Positions 22,536 to 29,126 are shown, numbered from the stretch's first letter. The stretch: 30,266 nt of DNA from a virus (IMGVR_UViG_3300021131_000038:1-30266), one strand, 5' to 3'. Numbers and translations: made by a program. The notes: generated from the letters alone by a model not told the origin.

Positions 22536-23148
22536 TGGGGATACTCCCAATAACCTTCAACCCTTTAATTTTGGTAGACCTGTTCCGGGTCTCATGCGCC
22601 AGAACCTGAGAGTAAATCAGGTGGCCAATCGTGGCCTCCGCATCAAGCTCGTTGATGCCAAACTTGTGAGCCAGCAATGCCGGGGCATAGCGGCCCTGCT
22701 TGCGCGTCTGCGGAAAGATCGACGACGGAGCAGGCGTGTACCACTGGTCATTGATGAACTTGAGCATGTCCGCGACTATAGGGCCGGTCAAGATTTTTCC
22801 AACGGGCTTTTTTTCCTTCTCTTTGCCAATATCATTCCAAGGTTTGAATTGAGGCAGAATGGCGGGCTCGCCCTTGATAGTCGCCACGACCCACTCGGCC
22901 ATGCCGTGATAATGCTCCTGCAATACGATCACATCACTCGTATGAGCCAGCGTTTCAGTCTCAAGATTGTAGCCAAGGTAGAACGCCTTCTTGGGCGCCG
23001 CAGGAGCATCCCGATACAATTTGTAGTTCTGATATTTTCCACACAGCGACATGGTCGATGCGTGCAATATCCATTCGCCGCTCTTCGCAACTTGCCGCTG
23101 TCCATCCGTCCAGCGCATCTTCTTTCCGCCAATCACTATGCTATCCAT
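22528..23148 (-). CDS. Protein sharing the primase-helicase C-terminal domain
   Basis: This 206-aa protein has an N-terminal part (1-120) without recognised motifs and a C-terminal part (about 126-203) strikingly like residues 641-716 of the primase-helicase: both have DML, then QTRKQGRYA, then QVL, then TK(I/M)xGLKVIGSI. ATG 23148 follows GGGAG, and a longer frame from 23298 would run through the promoter. It may be a DNA-binding partner or regulator that uses the same docking domain as the helicase. It is the first gene downstream of the origin-like block. Confidence 0.7.
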   Translation of the reverse strand: MDSIVIGGKKMRWTDGQRQVAKSGEWILHASTMSLCGKYQNYKLYRDAPAAPKKAFYLGYNLETETLAHTSDVIVLQEHYHGMAEWVVATIKGEPAILPQFKPWNDIGKEKEKKPVGKILTGPIVADMLKFINDQWYTPAPSSIFPQTRKQGRYAPALLAHKFGINELDAEATIGHLIYSQVLAHETRNRSTKIKGLKVIGSIPNG

Positions 23149-23178
23149 GACACTCTCCCGTAAGTTGAGACGGCGGAG

Positions 23179-23208
23179 GTTGTAACATACCGTAAACCAT
23201 ACGGTCAA
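23179..23208 (-). promoter_or_regulatory. Promoter with inverted-repeat operator for 22528-23148
   Basis: On the minus strand TTGACC (23208-23203) and TACAAC (23184-23179) are 18 bp apart. Between and overlapping them lies the perfect inverted repeat ACCGTA-AACCA-TACGGT (23189-23205). A bound repressor would block polymerase. GCGGAGGTTG (23173-23182) overlaps the -10 and recurs at 29012. Confidence 0.6.
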
Positions 23209-23234
23209 TTCCGCATGTCGCTCGTCTAATGAAA

Positions 23235-23329
23235 CGCGGGGGAGCCCTGTAGCGGAAGCGAAAGGGCGATCCCGCGCAACGTCACCGCCCAACCGCACAG
23301 TCCTTGGCGCGGCTCCGTGACGCCGCGCC
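23235..23329. other. Two strong hairpins beside the origin block
   Basis: The first structure nests CGCGGG (23235-23240)/CCCGCG (23271-23276) around GCCCT (23244-23248)/AGGGC (23263-23267). The second is GGCGCGGC (23306-23313)/GCCGCGCC (23322-23329) with an 8-base loop. No open frame with a ribosome site covers them. They may be a small structured RNA, or hairpins exposed when origin DNA is single-stranded. The whole gap 23149-23643 contains no gene. Confidence 0.5.
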
Positions 23330-23339
23330 AGACCGTCGT

Positions 23340-23643
23340 TGTCCGGTATAAAAACCGACCGAATAAATTAACCTACCATAGGTAGTTTATACGGTTAAGT
23401 TACGGAAAAAATTTCGCTTAAAAATTTGCGGAGGAAATGCGGAGGAAGTGCGGAGGATGTCTATTTTCTACCGGATTTCTGGGGTTTTTAGGTTCCGCAT
23501 GTCCTCCGCAAGCGATGTGATAAAGGCGTTTTCTAGCTAAAATTTATGGTTGAAGCCTGAAAGTCAAACTCCGCACCATTTTATATAGGTTTTTTGCTTG
23601 TTCTTGAGAATTGTTGCGGAACGTCCTCCGCACATCCTCCGCA
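23340..23643. other. Iteron-type putative replication origin
   Basis: Three direct TGCGGAGGA copies lie exactly 11 bp apart (23427-23435, 23438-23446, 23449-23457). Inverted copies TCCTCCGCA lie at 23502-23510, 23624-23632 and 23635-23643, with degenerate ones at 23491-23499 and 23567-23575. The left side (23350-23426) is AT-rich and holds the palindrome CTACC-ATA-GGTAG. Phased iterons, an AT-rich unwinding zone and a place inside the replication operon are typical of phage and plasmid origins. No DnaA box is seen within it. Confidence 0.7.
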
Positions 23644-23859
23644 TCACTCCCACGCCCTCTTTGTGTCGTCGGGGTGGTAGGGGCGGTGTACGACCCACCA
23701 GATTGGGGCGATGCCGACGAACTCTTCCTCTCGGTGCCAGACCAGTTTGCAGCCCCTTGGGGCGGTCAGGGAGTAGCCTTCGATGGCCTGAACAGGCACC
23801 CATTTAGCGAGCTTCAGGCGGGCCTTCCATCGGCGCTTGGAGGGCTGTTTGCGGCGCAT
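23644..23859 (-). CDS. Small basic protein next to the origin block, 71 aa
   Basis: ATG 23859 overlaps the preceding TGA (TGATG). The protein has a Lys/Arg-rich N-terminus (RRKQPSKRRWKARLKLAKW) and a Trp-rich C-terminal half (CKLVWHREEEFVGIAPIWWVV). The stop abuts the last iteron. The basic, aromatic character fits DNA binding. No family is recognised. Confidence 0.55.
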   Translation of the reverse strand: MRRKQPSKRRWKARLKLAKWVPVQAIEGYSLTAPRGCKLVWHREEEFVGIAPIWWVVHRPYHPDDTKRAWE

Positions 23860-24293
23860 CAGACGAAGTCCTTCGGGATGATGTAGCAGCGGTTATCGCG
23901 CCCCTGACCGATGATCTGGTGGGCGAAGGGTTCCGCTTCATGGTGCAGGCGGAAGGCTTGCGGCTCGGGGTGCTGGAAGAACCGCATGGCCTTTTCATCC
24001 GCCCGGCTCTCGATGGCCGCCGTTTGGAGGCCTGACATGAACATGCCACTGGTGGCCTTCCCAAGGCGCGTATAGAAGGCGTCGTTCAAGAAGGCGAAGG
24101 GGTCGCCCGCCGTCTCATAGAGTTTTGTCTCAATGATCGCATTCGTGAGGATGTCGCGCCCCCTGACCAGCATGTAGGGGTCGAACGGGATGACCTTGAT
24201 GGGCATCAGGTTCTGGGCGCTGACGATGGCGGGCGCCGCAAACAGCGACGCCATGCCAGTGAGGAAGCCTCGGCGTGATGATGTTAAGCTCAT
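23859..24293 (-). CDS. Phage protein with twin-arginine (Tat) signal
   Basis: This 144-aa protein opens with LTSSRRGFLTGMASLFAAPAIVSAQ, a textbook Tat signal: SRRGFL at 6-11, a hydrophobic stretch at 14-24 and a possible cleavage after SA. The mature part includes MPIKVIPFDPYMLV and a C-terminal RDNRCYIIPKDFV. ATG 24293 has GGAGG nine bases upstream, overlapping the previous gene's end. It should be exported folded to the periplasm. I recall similar short Tat-tagged proteins in other phages of alphaproteobacteria. Role unknown; superinfection exclusion or lysis control are guesses. Confidence 0.7.
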   Translation of the reverse strand: MSLTSSRRGFLTGMASLFAAPAIVSAQNLMPIKVIPFDPYMLVRGRDILTNAIIETKLYETAGDPFAFLNDAFYTRLGKATSGMFMSGLQTAAIESRADEKAMRFFQHPEPQAFRLHHEAEPFAHQIIGQGRDNRCYIIPKDFV

Positions 24294-24294
24294 G

Positions 24295-24483
24295 CTATTT
24301 GTCCTCCAGTGCTTTGCGGGCTTGATTGGCAAGATAGTCATCGCCTGCACTACCAGCGTAGCGGATAACGGCTTGCAGCGCCGCCTCCAGCTTCTCAATG
24401 CGGGCTTCTAGCTTAGCGGCATGTCCAGCACGGCGCATCGCCTCAAGCGTATCTGGACTGATAACCATGTAACGATCAGTCAT
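24295..24483 (-). CDS. Small coiled-coil protein, 62 aa
   Basis: The protein has TDRYMVISPDTLEAMRRAG, then a helix with ARIEKLEAALQAVIRYAG and an ARKALEDK tail. It is similar over its C-terminal 35 residues to the next gene's product, so the two look like a tandem duplication. ATG 24483 overlaps the upstream stop (24476). Proteins of this RIExLEAAL type are common small phage proteins without a known role. Confidence 0.65.
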   Translation of the reverse strand: MTDRYMVISPDTLEAMRRAGHAAKLEARIEKLEAALQAVIRYAGSAGDDYLANQARKALEDK

Positions 24484-24748
24484 CTTTCCCCTCCAATGCT
24501 TTGCGGGCGATTTTAGCGTACCAAATCATTGGGTTGCCCGCATGTAGTTCGATATACCGCAGCGCCGCCTCCAGCGTTTCGATGCGGTCATCAAGCACTC
24601 TTTTGTTTGAGAGATACCATTCAAGCTGTAGTTTTATGTTTGCCTCCAGCTTCTCGATGCGGTCGGCGGCTCGTTTGTCAAAATTGTACTCATTGTCAAC
24701 ATACTGTCGAGAACGCTCGCGCAGCCGCTTCACAAGATCATCAGACAT
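24476..24748 (-). CDS. Small coiled-coil protein, paralogue of the next, 90 aa
   Basis: The protein starts SDDLVKRLRERSRQYVD and carries AADRIEKLEANIKLQ, RIETLEAALRYIELHAG and ARKALEGK; the last two blocks recur in the 62-aa protein. ATG 24748 is preferred to ATG 24751 because GAGG lies six bases upstream. The start overlaps the stop of the DUF551-like gene. It is likely a helical dimer. Function unknown. Confidence 0.65.
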   Translation of the reverse strand: MSDDLVKRLRERSRQYVDNEYNFDKRAADRIEKLEANIKLQLEWYLSNKRVLDDRIETLEAALRYIELHAGNPMIWYAKIARKALEGKDD

Positions 24749-25055
24749 CATTCACCTCTTTTTTAGGCGGATCGGGAAGAGGCATCCAAACCTCCATCCA
24801 GTTCTTCTCAATATGCGGCGGCGCGTAGGCGTCTATCCACCACTCATTGCGTTCAAGATCGTAGCGAGCAATTTCCATGTTCCCTGCGCCCATGTAGGCC
24901 AAAAACAATGTCCCGTCCTTCGGCGCCGTCTCAATCGGGCGCCACGGGCTCCCGGCATAGCGGCGCTCATCCGCCACCATCTTGTGAAGGGCTGTGGAAA
25001 CCTCAGTTTCCACTTCCTCGCTGATCTCCGCCGGGATTACCTCACGGGGCGTCAT
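24741..25055 (-). CDS. DUF551-like protein, 104 aa
   Basis: Residues 38-99 read WRPIETAPKDGTLFLAY and later W.EVWMPLPDPPK, the signature of DUF551 proteins found in many phages and prophages, of unknown function. Residues 1-36 are an acidic helix. ATG 25055 overlaps the end of the preceding gene by 14 bp and has no strong ribosome site; ATG 25067 is the alternative. Coupled translation from the upstream gene is likely. Confidence 0.7.
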   Translation of the reverse strand: MTPREVIPAEISEEVETEVSTALHKMVADERRYAGSPWRPIETAPKDGTLFLAYMGAGNMEIARYDLERNEWWIDAYAPPHIEKNWMEVWMPLPDPPKKEVNDV

Positions 25056-25287
25056 CGGACGACCCATACATTTGGCGAGCGGTATTGAGGATGTCCTGCA
25101 CGCTCGAAGTGAAGGTGCGCAGGTTCTTGTCGAAATTTTCCTCGGTGCTCGTGGTATTGATGGCCTCGGCCACAAGGAATGCGAGGCTGGTCATGATGAC
25201 GGGGCCGCCCTTGCCCTTCATGATGATCCGCATGCGGTGGATGGTTTTTTCGCACTCGTGTGCGACGCGCTGGGTGTCAAATTCCAT
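25042..25287 (-). CDS. Small helical protein after the primase-helicase, 81 aa
   Basis: ATG 25287 follows an AGAGGGGA site just beyond the primase-helicase stop. The protein has EFDTQRVAHECEKTIHRMRI, GGPVIMTSLAFLVAEAINT and a C-terminal SSVQDILNTARQM, all helical. No family is recognised. A longer frame upstream reads antisense-like sequence through the primase gene and is rejected. Confidence 0.6.
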   Translation of the reverse strand: MEFDTQRVAHECEKTIHRMRIIMKGKGGPVIMTSLAFLVAEAINTTSTEENFDKNLRTFTSSVQDILNTARQMYGSSDDAP

Positions 25288-25298
25288 GATGTTCCCCT

Positions 25299-27455
25299 CT
25301 AGTCGATTGATCCAATTACCTTGAGGCCTTGCATCTTCGTGTTCTTGTCCACGACCTCGTAGGACAAAACTTGGTTGGAGAGCCACGTCTCCACCATCAT
25401 ATCGACCACCTTTTCGGGGAGATCGAATTGCGCGCTCAGGACCGCCGAGGCGTAACGTCCCTGCTTGCGGGTCTGGGAATAGCTTGAGAGGGGCCGCCCG
25501 GCGAACCACGCCACCCTGATCACGTTCAGCATGTCGTGGCACACCTGCTTCTCTGGCCAGACGCTCTTGGGCGCCGCCTGAGCATTGGCCTGCGCAGCGT
25601 AGAGACTGCCCTCGCCGGTGATGTCGTTGACAGTCACCTTCTTGAGTTCAAAGGGCTGGCGCCACCCGTCCTCGGCGCTCTTGATCTTGCGGGCGTGGAT
25701 CTCGCCAATGCTCTCGCCCTCCTCGCGCTCAATGCTCAGGAGGAAGTCACCGGCGCCGTCAAAGACCGTGGAGCCCCGCAAGTTGCCCGCCCGGCTCGTG
25801 TGGTGGACGCCCACGACGGTGGCCCCGAAGGTCGTGCGGACGGCGTCGCAGGCGCCAATGAAGAGGGTCATGTCCTTCTGTAAGTTCTCGTCGGCGCCCG
25901 GCAGGACGCGGCTGACGGTGTCCACGAAGACGGTGACGGGCATCTCACCGGCGACCTTGCCAATCTGCGCCACGGTGCGCAGGAGCCGCTCGACGTCGGC
26001 CTGCGCCATGAAGTTGATGGTCTGCTGGATCAGGTAGAAGGGCAGGCCGCGCACCTTGACGCCAGCCTCCTTCTCCCACGCGAGGATGCGGGTGCCGATG
26101 TCGCCCACGCCCTCGGACGAGATGTAGACGACGGGGCCGGTCTTGTTGATCTTGCGCCCAAACCAGTCCGGCCGCTCCGAGCAGATCGACAGGCCCATGC
26201 CGATGGTGATGAAGCTCTTGCCGCAGCCCGGAGGGCCGTAGACGAAGCCAAGAGCCGTCTCGATCATGAGCTTGTCGATCAGATACTTGGGCTTGGGCAG
26301 GGACAGGATGCCCTCGACGTCGAGGAACTCAAATAGATCATCGGTCGTTTGTCTAATTACATCGACGAAAAGCTCGCCGGTTTCTGGATCAACCTTGTAG
26401 AATTTGACGGGCTCGGGCTCATCTGCCTGATCGAAAGGGCGGCTAGGGCGCTCCACCTTGGCGTGCTCGGCCACCTTGGTGTCCCACTGCTCAATGGCGT
26501 TCTCCCACTTGTGGCGAAACATCGAGATGCCCCGCCCCTCGCGCTCCAGACGGTCGGCGTTGGACTGCGGACCCGTCAGGCGGCTCTTCACCTTGCGCTC
26601 ATAGGTGGCGAAGCTCTCAAGCATATGCGTCTCTGACAACGGGCCAAGATCTCCGGGGCAATCGCGCTTGAGGTCCACGACCGCCGCCCACACGAGCTTG
26701 GTCATGTAGTCCTCGCGGCCATCGACGATATTGCCAAAGTTATCCACAGCTTTATTTGGTGATGCAGTTTTTTCGCCTGTTACACGGTTCACGCCAGATG
26801 ATCCGCCGTGCTCTGCGGCCAGCTTCGAGATCTCATCGCAGAGCCACTGCGGGGCCGTGGCGATCTCCATTTCCCACGGCGCGCAGCCCTCCTTCCAGCG
26901 GTATGGTGTGCCGCTCTGGTGCATGCTGGGCGGCATCATGGCGAAGCCCCCCTGCCCACGGATGTCCACGCCAATGCTTGTCTTGCAGGTGGGTGGGGTC
27001 CACCCGAGCGGCGCCCTGAAAAAGAGCTGCACGCCACCTCCGCCGGTCTCCTGCTCAACCGTCTCCAGCTCGCCCGCGCTCTGTTTCATGTGAAACATGT
27101 CGTCCCACCACGCCCGCGATCGGACGTCCTTGTGCAGGTCGAGGTCCACGACGAAGATCCCGCCAGAGCAGGCGCCGGTGATCAGGCCCATGTTGACGCG
27201 GCGTGCGTGCTCGCCGGTCTCGCCATACCAACGCTCGAAGGTGAAGTCCGGGACCAGCTCGTGCTCCAGCTCCCGCCACTTCGGGAGTGCCGGGCGCTTC
27301 CACTGGTTCTTGTTTTCCCTGTGGCTCATGGCCGGGACGACTTGCATTCCGCCGCCTCGGTACATGCGCGCCCACTCCGACGGCTCCGCAAAATCTGGGT
27401 CGAACGTGGCGTTCATAATAATTGTTCCATCATTTCCATCTGAAGGCATCGACAT
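25299..27455 (-). CDS. PrimPol-RecA-like primase-helicase
   Basis: The 718-aa product joins two enzymes. Residues 15-215 look like a bifunctional primase-polymerase domain, with GLITGACSGGIFVVDLDL (metal ligands D104/D106), QETGGGGVQLFFR and VDIRGQGGFAMMPPS. Residues 378-610 form a RecA/RepA-like ATPase (AAA_25): Walker A GPPGCGKS (407-414), Walker B VTVFVDT (507-513) and HHTSRAGNLRGSTVF (551-565). Residues 641-716 are shared with the 22528-23148 protein. It should prime and unwind phage DNA. ATG 27455 lies 11 bp after the upstream stop; ATG 27416 is an alternative. Confidence 0.88.
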   Translation of the reverse strand: MSMPSDGNDGTIIMNATFDPDFAEPSEWARMYRGGGMQVVPAMSHRENKNQWKRPALPKWRELEHELVPDFTFERWYGETGEHARRVNMGLITGACSGGIFVVDLDLHKDVRSRAWWDDMFHMKQSAGELETVEQETGGGGVQLFFRAPLGWTPPTCKTSIGVDIRGQGGFAMMPPSMHQSGTPYRWKEGCAPWEMEIATAPQWLCDEISKLAAEHGGSSGVNRVTGEKTASPNKAVDNFGNIVDGREDYMTKLVWAAVVDLKRDCPGDLGPLSETHMLESFATYERKVKSRLTGPQSNADRLEREGRGISMFRHKWENAIEQWDTKVAEHAKVERPSRPFDQADEPEPVKFYKVDPETGELFVDVIRQTTDDLFEFLDVEGILSLPKPKYLIDKLMIETALGFVYGPPGCGKSFITIGMGLSICSERPDWFGRKINKTGPVVYISSEGVGDIGTRILAWEKEAGVKVRGLPFYLIQQTINFMAQADVERLLRTVAQIGKVAGEMPVTVFVDTVSRVLPGADENLQKDMTLFIGACDAVRTTFGATVVGVHHTSRAGNLRGSTVFDGAGDFLLSIEREEGESIGEIHARKIKSAEDGWRQPFELKKVTVNDITGEGSLYAAQANAQAAPKSVWPEKQVCHDMLNVIRVAWFAGRPLSSYSQTRKQGRYASAVLSAQFDLPEKVVDMMVETWLSNQVLSYEVVDKNTKMQGLKVIGSID
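26740..26748 (+). promoter_or_regulatory. DnaA box inside the primase-helicase linker
   Basis: TTATCCACA lies in a 14-bp match (AAAGTTATCCACAG, 26737-26750) to the three early cassettes. It falls in the codons for the linker (about residues 236-239) between the primase and ATPase domains. A fourth DnaA-binding site is possible; chance cannot be excluded by eye. Confidence 0.4.
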
Positions 27456-27466
27456 CACACCCGTCC

Positions 27467-28183
27467 CTATGCAACGACCCGGTATTCTTTTTGCGCGTCA
27501 ATCCAGCCCTGATCCGCGTTGACGAAGACGGGCTGAATAAAGATCTTTTTGACCTCGGCGTTGCCCTTGCCAAAGTGCTGGTGCCGAATGTGCCCACGGC
27601 GCAGGTGAGGGCGGACGGGGCCACCATTACCGGAAGAGCGCATCGTCTCAGTGATCTTGCCAATGCTTATTTTTGTGATTGAGGAGTATTGGGACATTTT
27701 CCTCTCGCGGCGATTGCGCGAATTTGGCTTGTTACATGTCTGAATTTCCTTGGTGATGTTTTTTGTGGCAAGCAAAACGATCAATAAATTGACAGCCGCC
27801 TCGCCCATAAAACTAAACCAATTCAGATCAGAAGATCCCTCCGTCATATCTAAACCAAAGTCGCACGGATCATAAAAATCATTTCCGTCTTTGGACATGT
27901 TATAGAAAATGTCTATCATCCCCCCATTCATGTTTTGCTCAAAAATATACTCAAACATGATCTCGGCTTTATTATTCGTGACGTCTTCGCTATCAATTTG
28001 GTAAAAAGATTGCATTAAATTTTTAGCAAACTTCAATTTAATTTTAATGAAAAAATTCTCATATGGTGGCTGAAAAATGCCAATTTCCCACATATCGTGC
28101 GAAGTTTTTTTAACGTCCTCAAAGTTTATGGACTCAAATATATCCGAGGCCATATGGAACAGGGGCACGCGCTTGTCGATCAT
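27467..28183 (-). CDS. Phage protein with C-terminal HLRRGHIR motif, 238 aa
   Basis: ATG 28183 follows the same GATGGAGATTGATATG leader as the early genes, here on the minus strand. The C-terminal part (about 188-236) carries RPHLRRGHIRH, IFIQPVFVN and YRVV, a block found at the end of many phage proteins of unknown function. Residues 1-150 are unrecognised, partly hydrophobic near 125-142, and encoded by much more AT-rich DNA than the C-terminal part. The protein may be a hybrid. It lies between the resolvase and the primase-helicase. Confidence 0.65.
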   Translation of the reverse strand: MIDKRVPLFHMASDIFESINFEDVKKTSHDMWEIGIFQPPYENFFIKIKLKFAKNLMQSFYQIDSEDVTNNKAEIMFEYIFEQNMNGGMIDIFYNMSKDGNDFYDPCDFGLDMTEGSSDLNWFSFMGEAAVNLLIVLLATKNITKEIQTCNKPNSRNRRERKMSQYSSITKISIGKITETMRSSGNGGPVRPHLRRGHIRHQHFGKGNAEVKKIFIQPVFVNADQGWIDAQKEYRVVA

Positions 28184-28203
28184 ATCAATCTCCATCGGTT
28201 AAG

Positions 28204-28674
28204 TTACTTCGTTGCGGCATACCAAGCCATGCAGGCGGCGTCTGCGCGGCCATCATCTTTCTTCCGGGCGAACAGGCCCGCGTAGTTGGGAAACAGCTCA
28301 CAGGCGCGCTGGCGTGCGCCGTCCTTGCCCCCACGCACCCCGGCGGCCTTCTGCCACGCCTGCGGGGTGACAATGCTCACGGGGATATGTTCCGCCGCCA
28401 GCACGCCCTCAATGACGCCCACGCTGCGTCCAAAGCTGAAGACGCTTGTGACGCCCTGACCGGGCATGGCGCCCACGCGCTCAAGGACGACGCCTGAAAT
28501 TTTCTGGGACAGGGACAGGACGTCGGAGATCCCGTGGGGGCTCACTTCGCGCTTAAACTTGTTGTTACGTTTAACCTCGAAAGTGGGCATGTCCACGACG
28601 GACAGGTGACCCTTCTCGGTGTCGAGGAACGCAATGGCGCCATTCAGGCCGGGGTCGATGCCGATGTAAATCAC
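28204..28674 (-). CDS. RuvC-like Holliday-junction resolvase
   Basis: The 156-aa product has the RuvC pattern: IGIDPGLNGAIAFLD (catalytic D7), VVLERVGAMPGQG with E65, SVFSFGRSVGVIEGVL, VTPQAWQK, and a C-terminal KKDDGRADAACMA with acidic ligands near 141 and 145. It cuts four-way junctions during recombination or clears branches before packaging. GTG 28674 is chosen because it overlaps the upstream TGA (GTGA) with AAGGA seven bases before; an ATG at 28719 lies inside the preceding gene. The length is close to bacterial RuvC. Confidence 0.88.
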   Translation of the reverse strand: MIYIGIDPGLNGAIAFLDTEKGHLSVVDMPTFEVKRNNKFKREVSPHGISDVLSLSQKISGVVLERVGAMPGQGVTSVFSFGRSVGVIEGVLAAEHIPVSIVTPQAWQKAAGVRGGKDGARQRACELFPNYAGLFARKKDDGRADAACMAWYAATK

Positions 28675-28871
28675 GCTGCGGTCCTTGCTGCCTCGTCGAG
28701 GGCTGTGAAGTGGTCCCAATTGACCACGCCCCGCGTGGCCTCAATAATCTGCGGGCGCCAGCGGTGCGGCACCATCTGCCTGTTCTTCCACTTCGCACGG
28801 GCGTGGCGGCTGACGCCAAGCCTTTCCGCAGCGCGCAGGATCAAGTCCCACTCGTAGTCAGTCTTCCTCAT
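28671..28871 (-). CDS. Small HTH DNA-binding protein, 66 aa
   Basis: The protein has an HTH-like ILRAAERLGVSRHARAKW (about 10-27), then a basic NRQMVPHRWRPQII and WDHFTALDEA. It resembles small Cro/YdaS-like phage regulators. ATG 28871 is preferred to ATG 28874 for its distance from GAAGG. It overlaps both neighbours. As the second gene of the operon beside a divergent promoter with two operator-like sites, it could be the autoregulator, as an inference. Confidence 0.7.
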   Translation of the reverse strand: MRKTDYEWDLILRAAERLGVSRHARAKWKNRQMVPHRWRPQIIEATRGVVNWDHFTALDEAARTAA

Positions 28872-28992
28872 CATGCACCTTCCAGAAGAAGTTGTAGGCC
28901 CGCTCGCACAGATCAGCGGCGCTGACAGCCGCCATCACCATCAAGACTGCGAATGCGGTGTAGATCAGCATACCCGTAACAATCTCGCTCAC
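28858..28992 (-). CDS. Small single-pass membrane protein, 44 aa
   Basis: GTG 28992 has a strong GGAGG five bases upstream. The protein reads SEIVTGMLIYTAFAVLMVMAA, a clear transmembrane helix at about 4-25, then SAADLCERAYNFFWKVHDEED, an acidic cytoplasmic or periplasmic tail. Its TGA overlaps the start region of the HTH gene. It is the first gene of the leftward replication operon. It could alter the host membrane or be holin-like, but early position argues against a lysis role. Confidence 0.65.
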   Translation of the reverse strand: MSEIVTGMLIYTAFAVLMVMAAVSAADLCERAYNFFWKVHDEED

Positions 28993-29011
28993 GGCTACCT
29001 CCAAGTGATTT

Positions 29012-29098
29012 GCGGAGGTTGAGACATTTTGTCCTCAAAGTCAATTCGGGGAAAAGACAAATTGTCTGTTGACGCCGTTTCGCAAATCAGCCTACCCT
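29012..29098. promoter_or_regulatory. Divergent promoter with paired GACA/TGTC operators
   Basis: Rightward: TTGACG (29069-29074), an 18-bp spacer with TTTCGCAAA, and TACCCT (29093-29098). Just before it is the palindrome AGACAAATTGTCT (29055-29067). Leftward: TTGACT near 29044-29039 with a weak -10, and GAGACA-TTT-TGTCCTC (29021-29036) in its spacer. GCGGAGGTTG (29012-29021) is shared with 23173-23182. A repressor could control both operons here. Confidence 0.6.
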
Positions 29099-29126
29099 GC
29101 ACCCGGTTCGAAATTGAAAGTGACGC

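Noticed and set aside
23149-23298. N-terminal extension of the 206-aa protein
   Set aside because: It would cover the promoter and operator at 23179-23208; ATG 23148 has a proper ribosome site.
23427-23643. Iterons as a small CRISPR array
   Set aside because: Repeats are 9 bp with 2-bp gaps, occur in both orientations and have no spacers.
29101-29115. GGTTCGAA as a tRNA T-loop or attachment site
   Set aside because: No acceptor, D or anticodon stems can be folded around it and no integrase is present.
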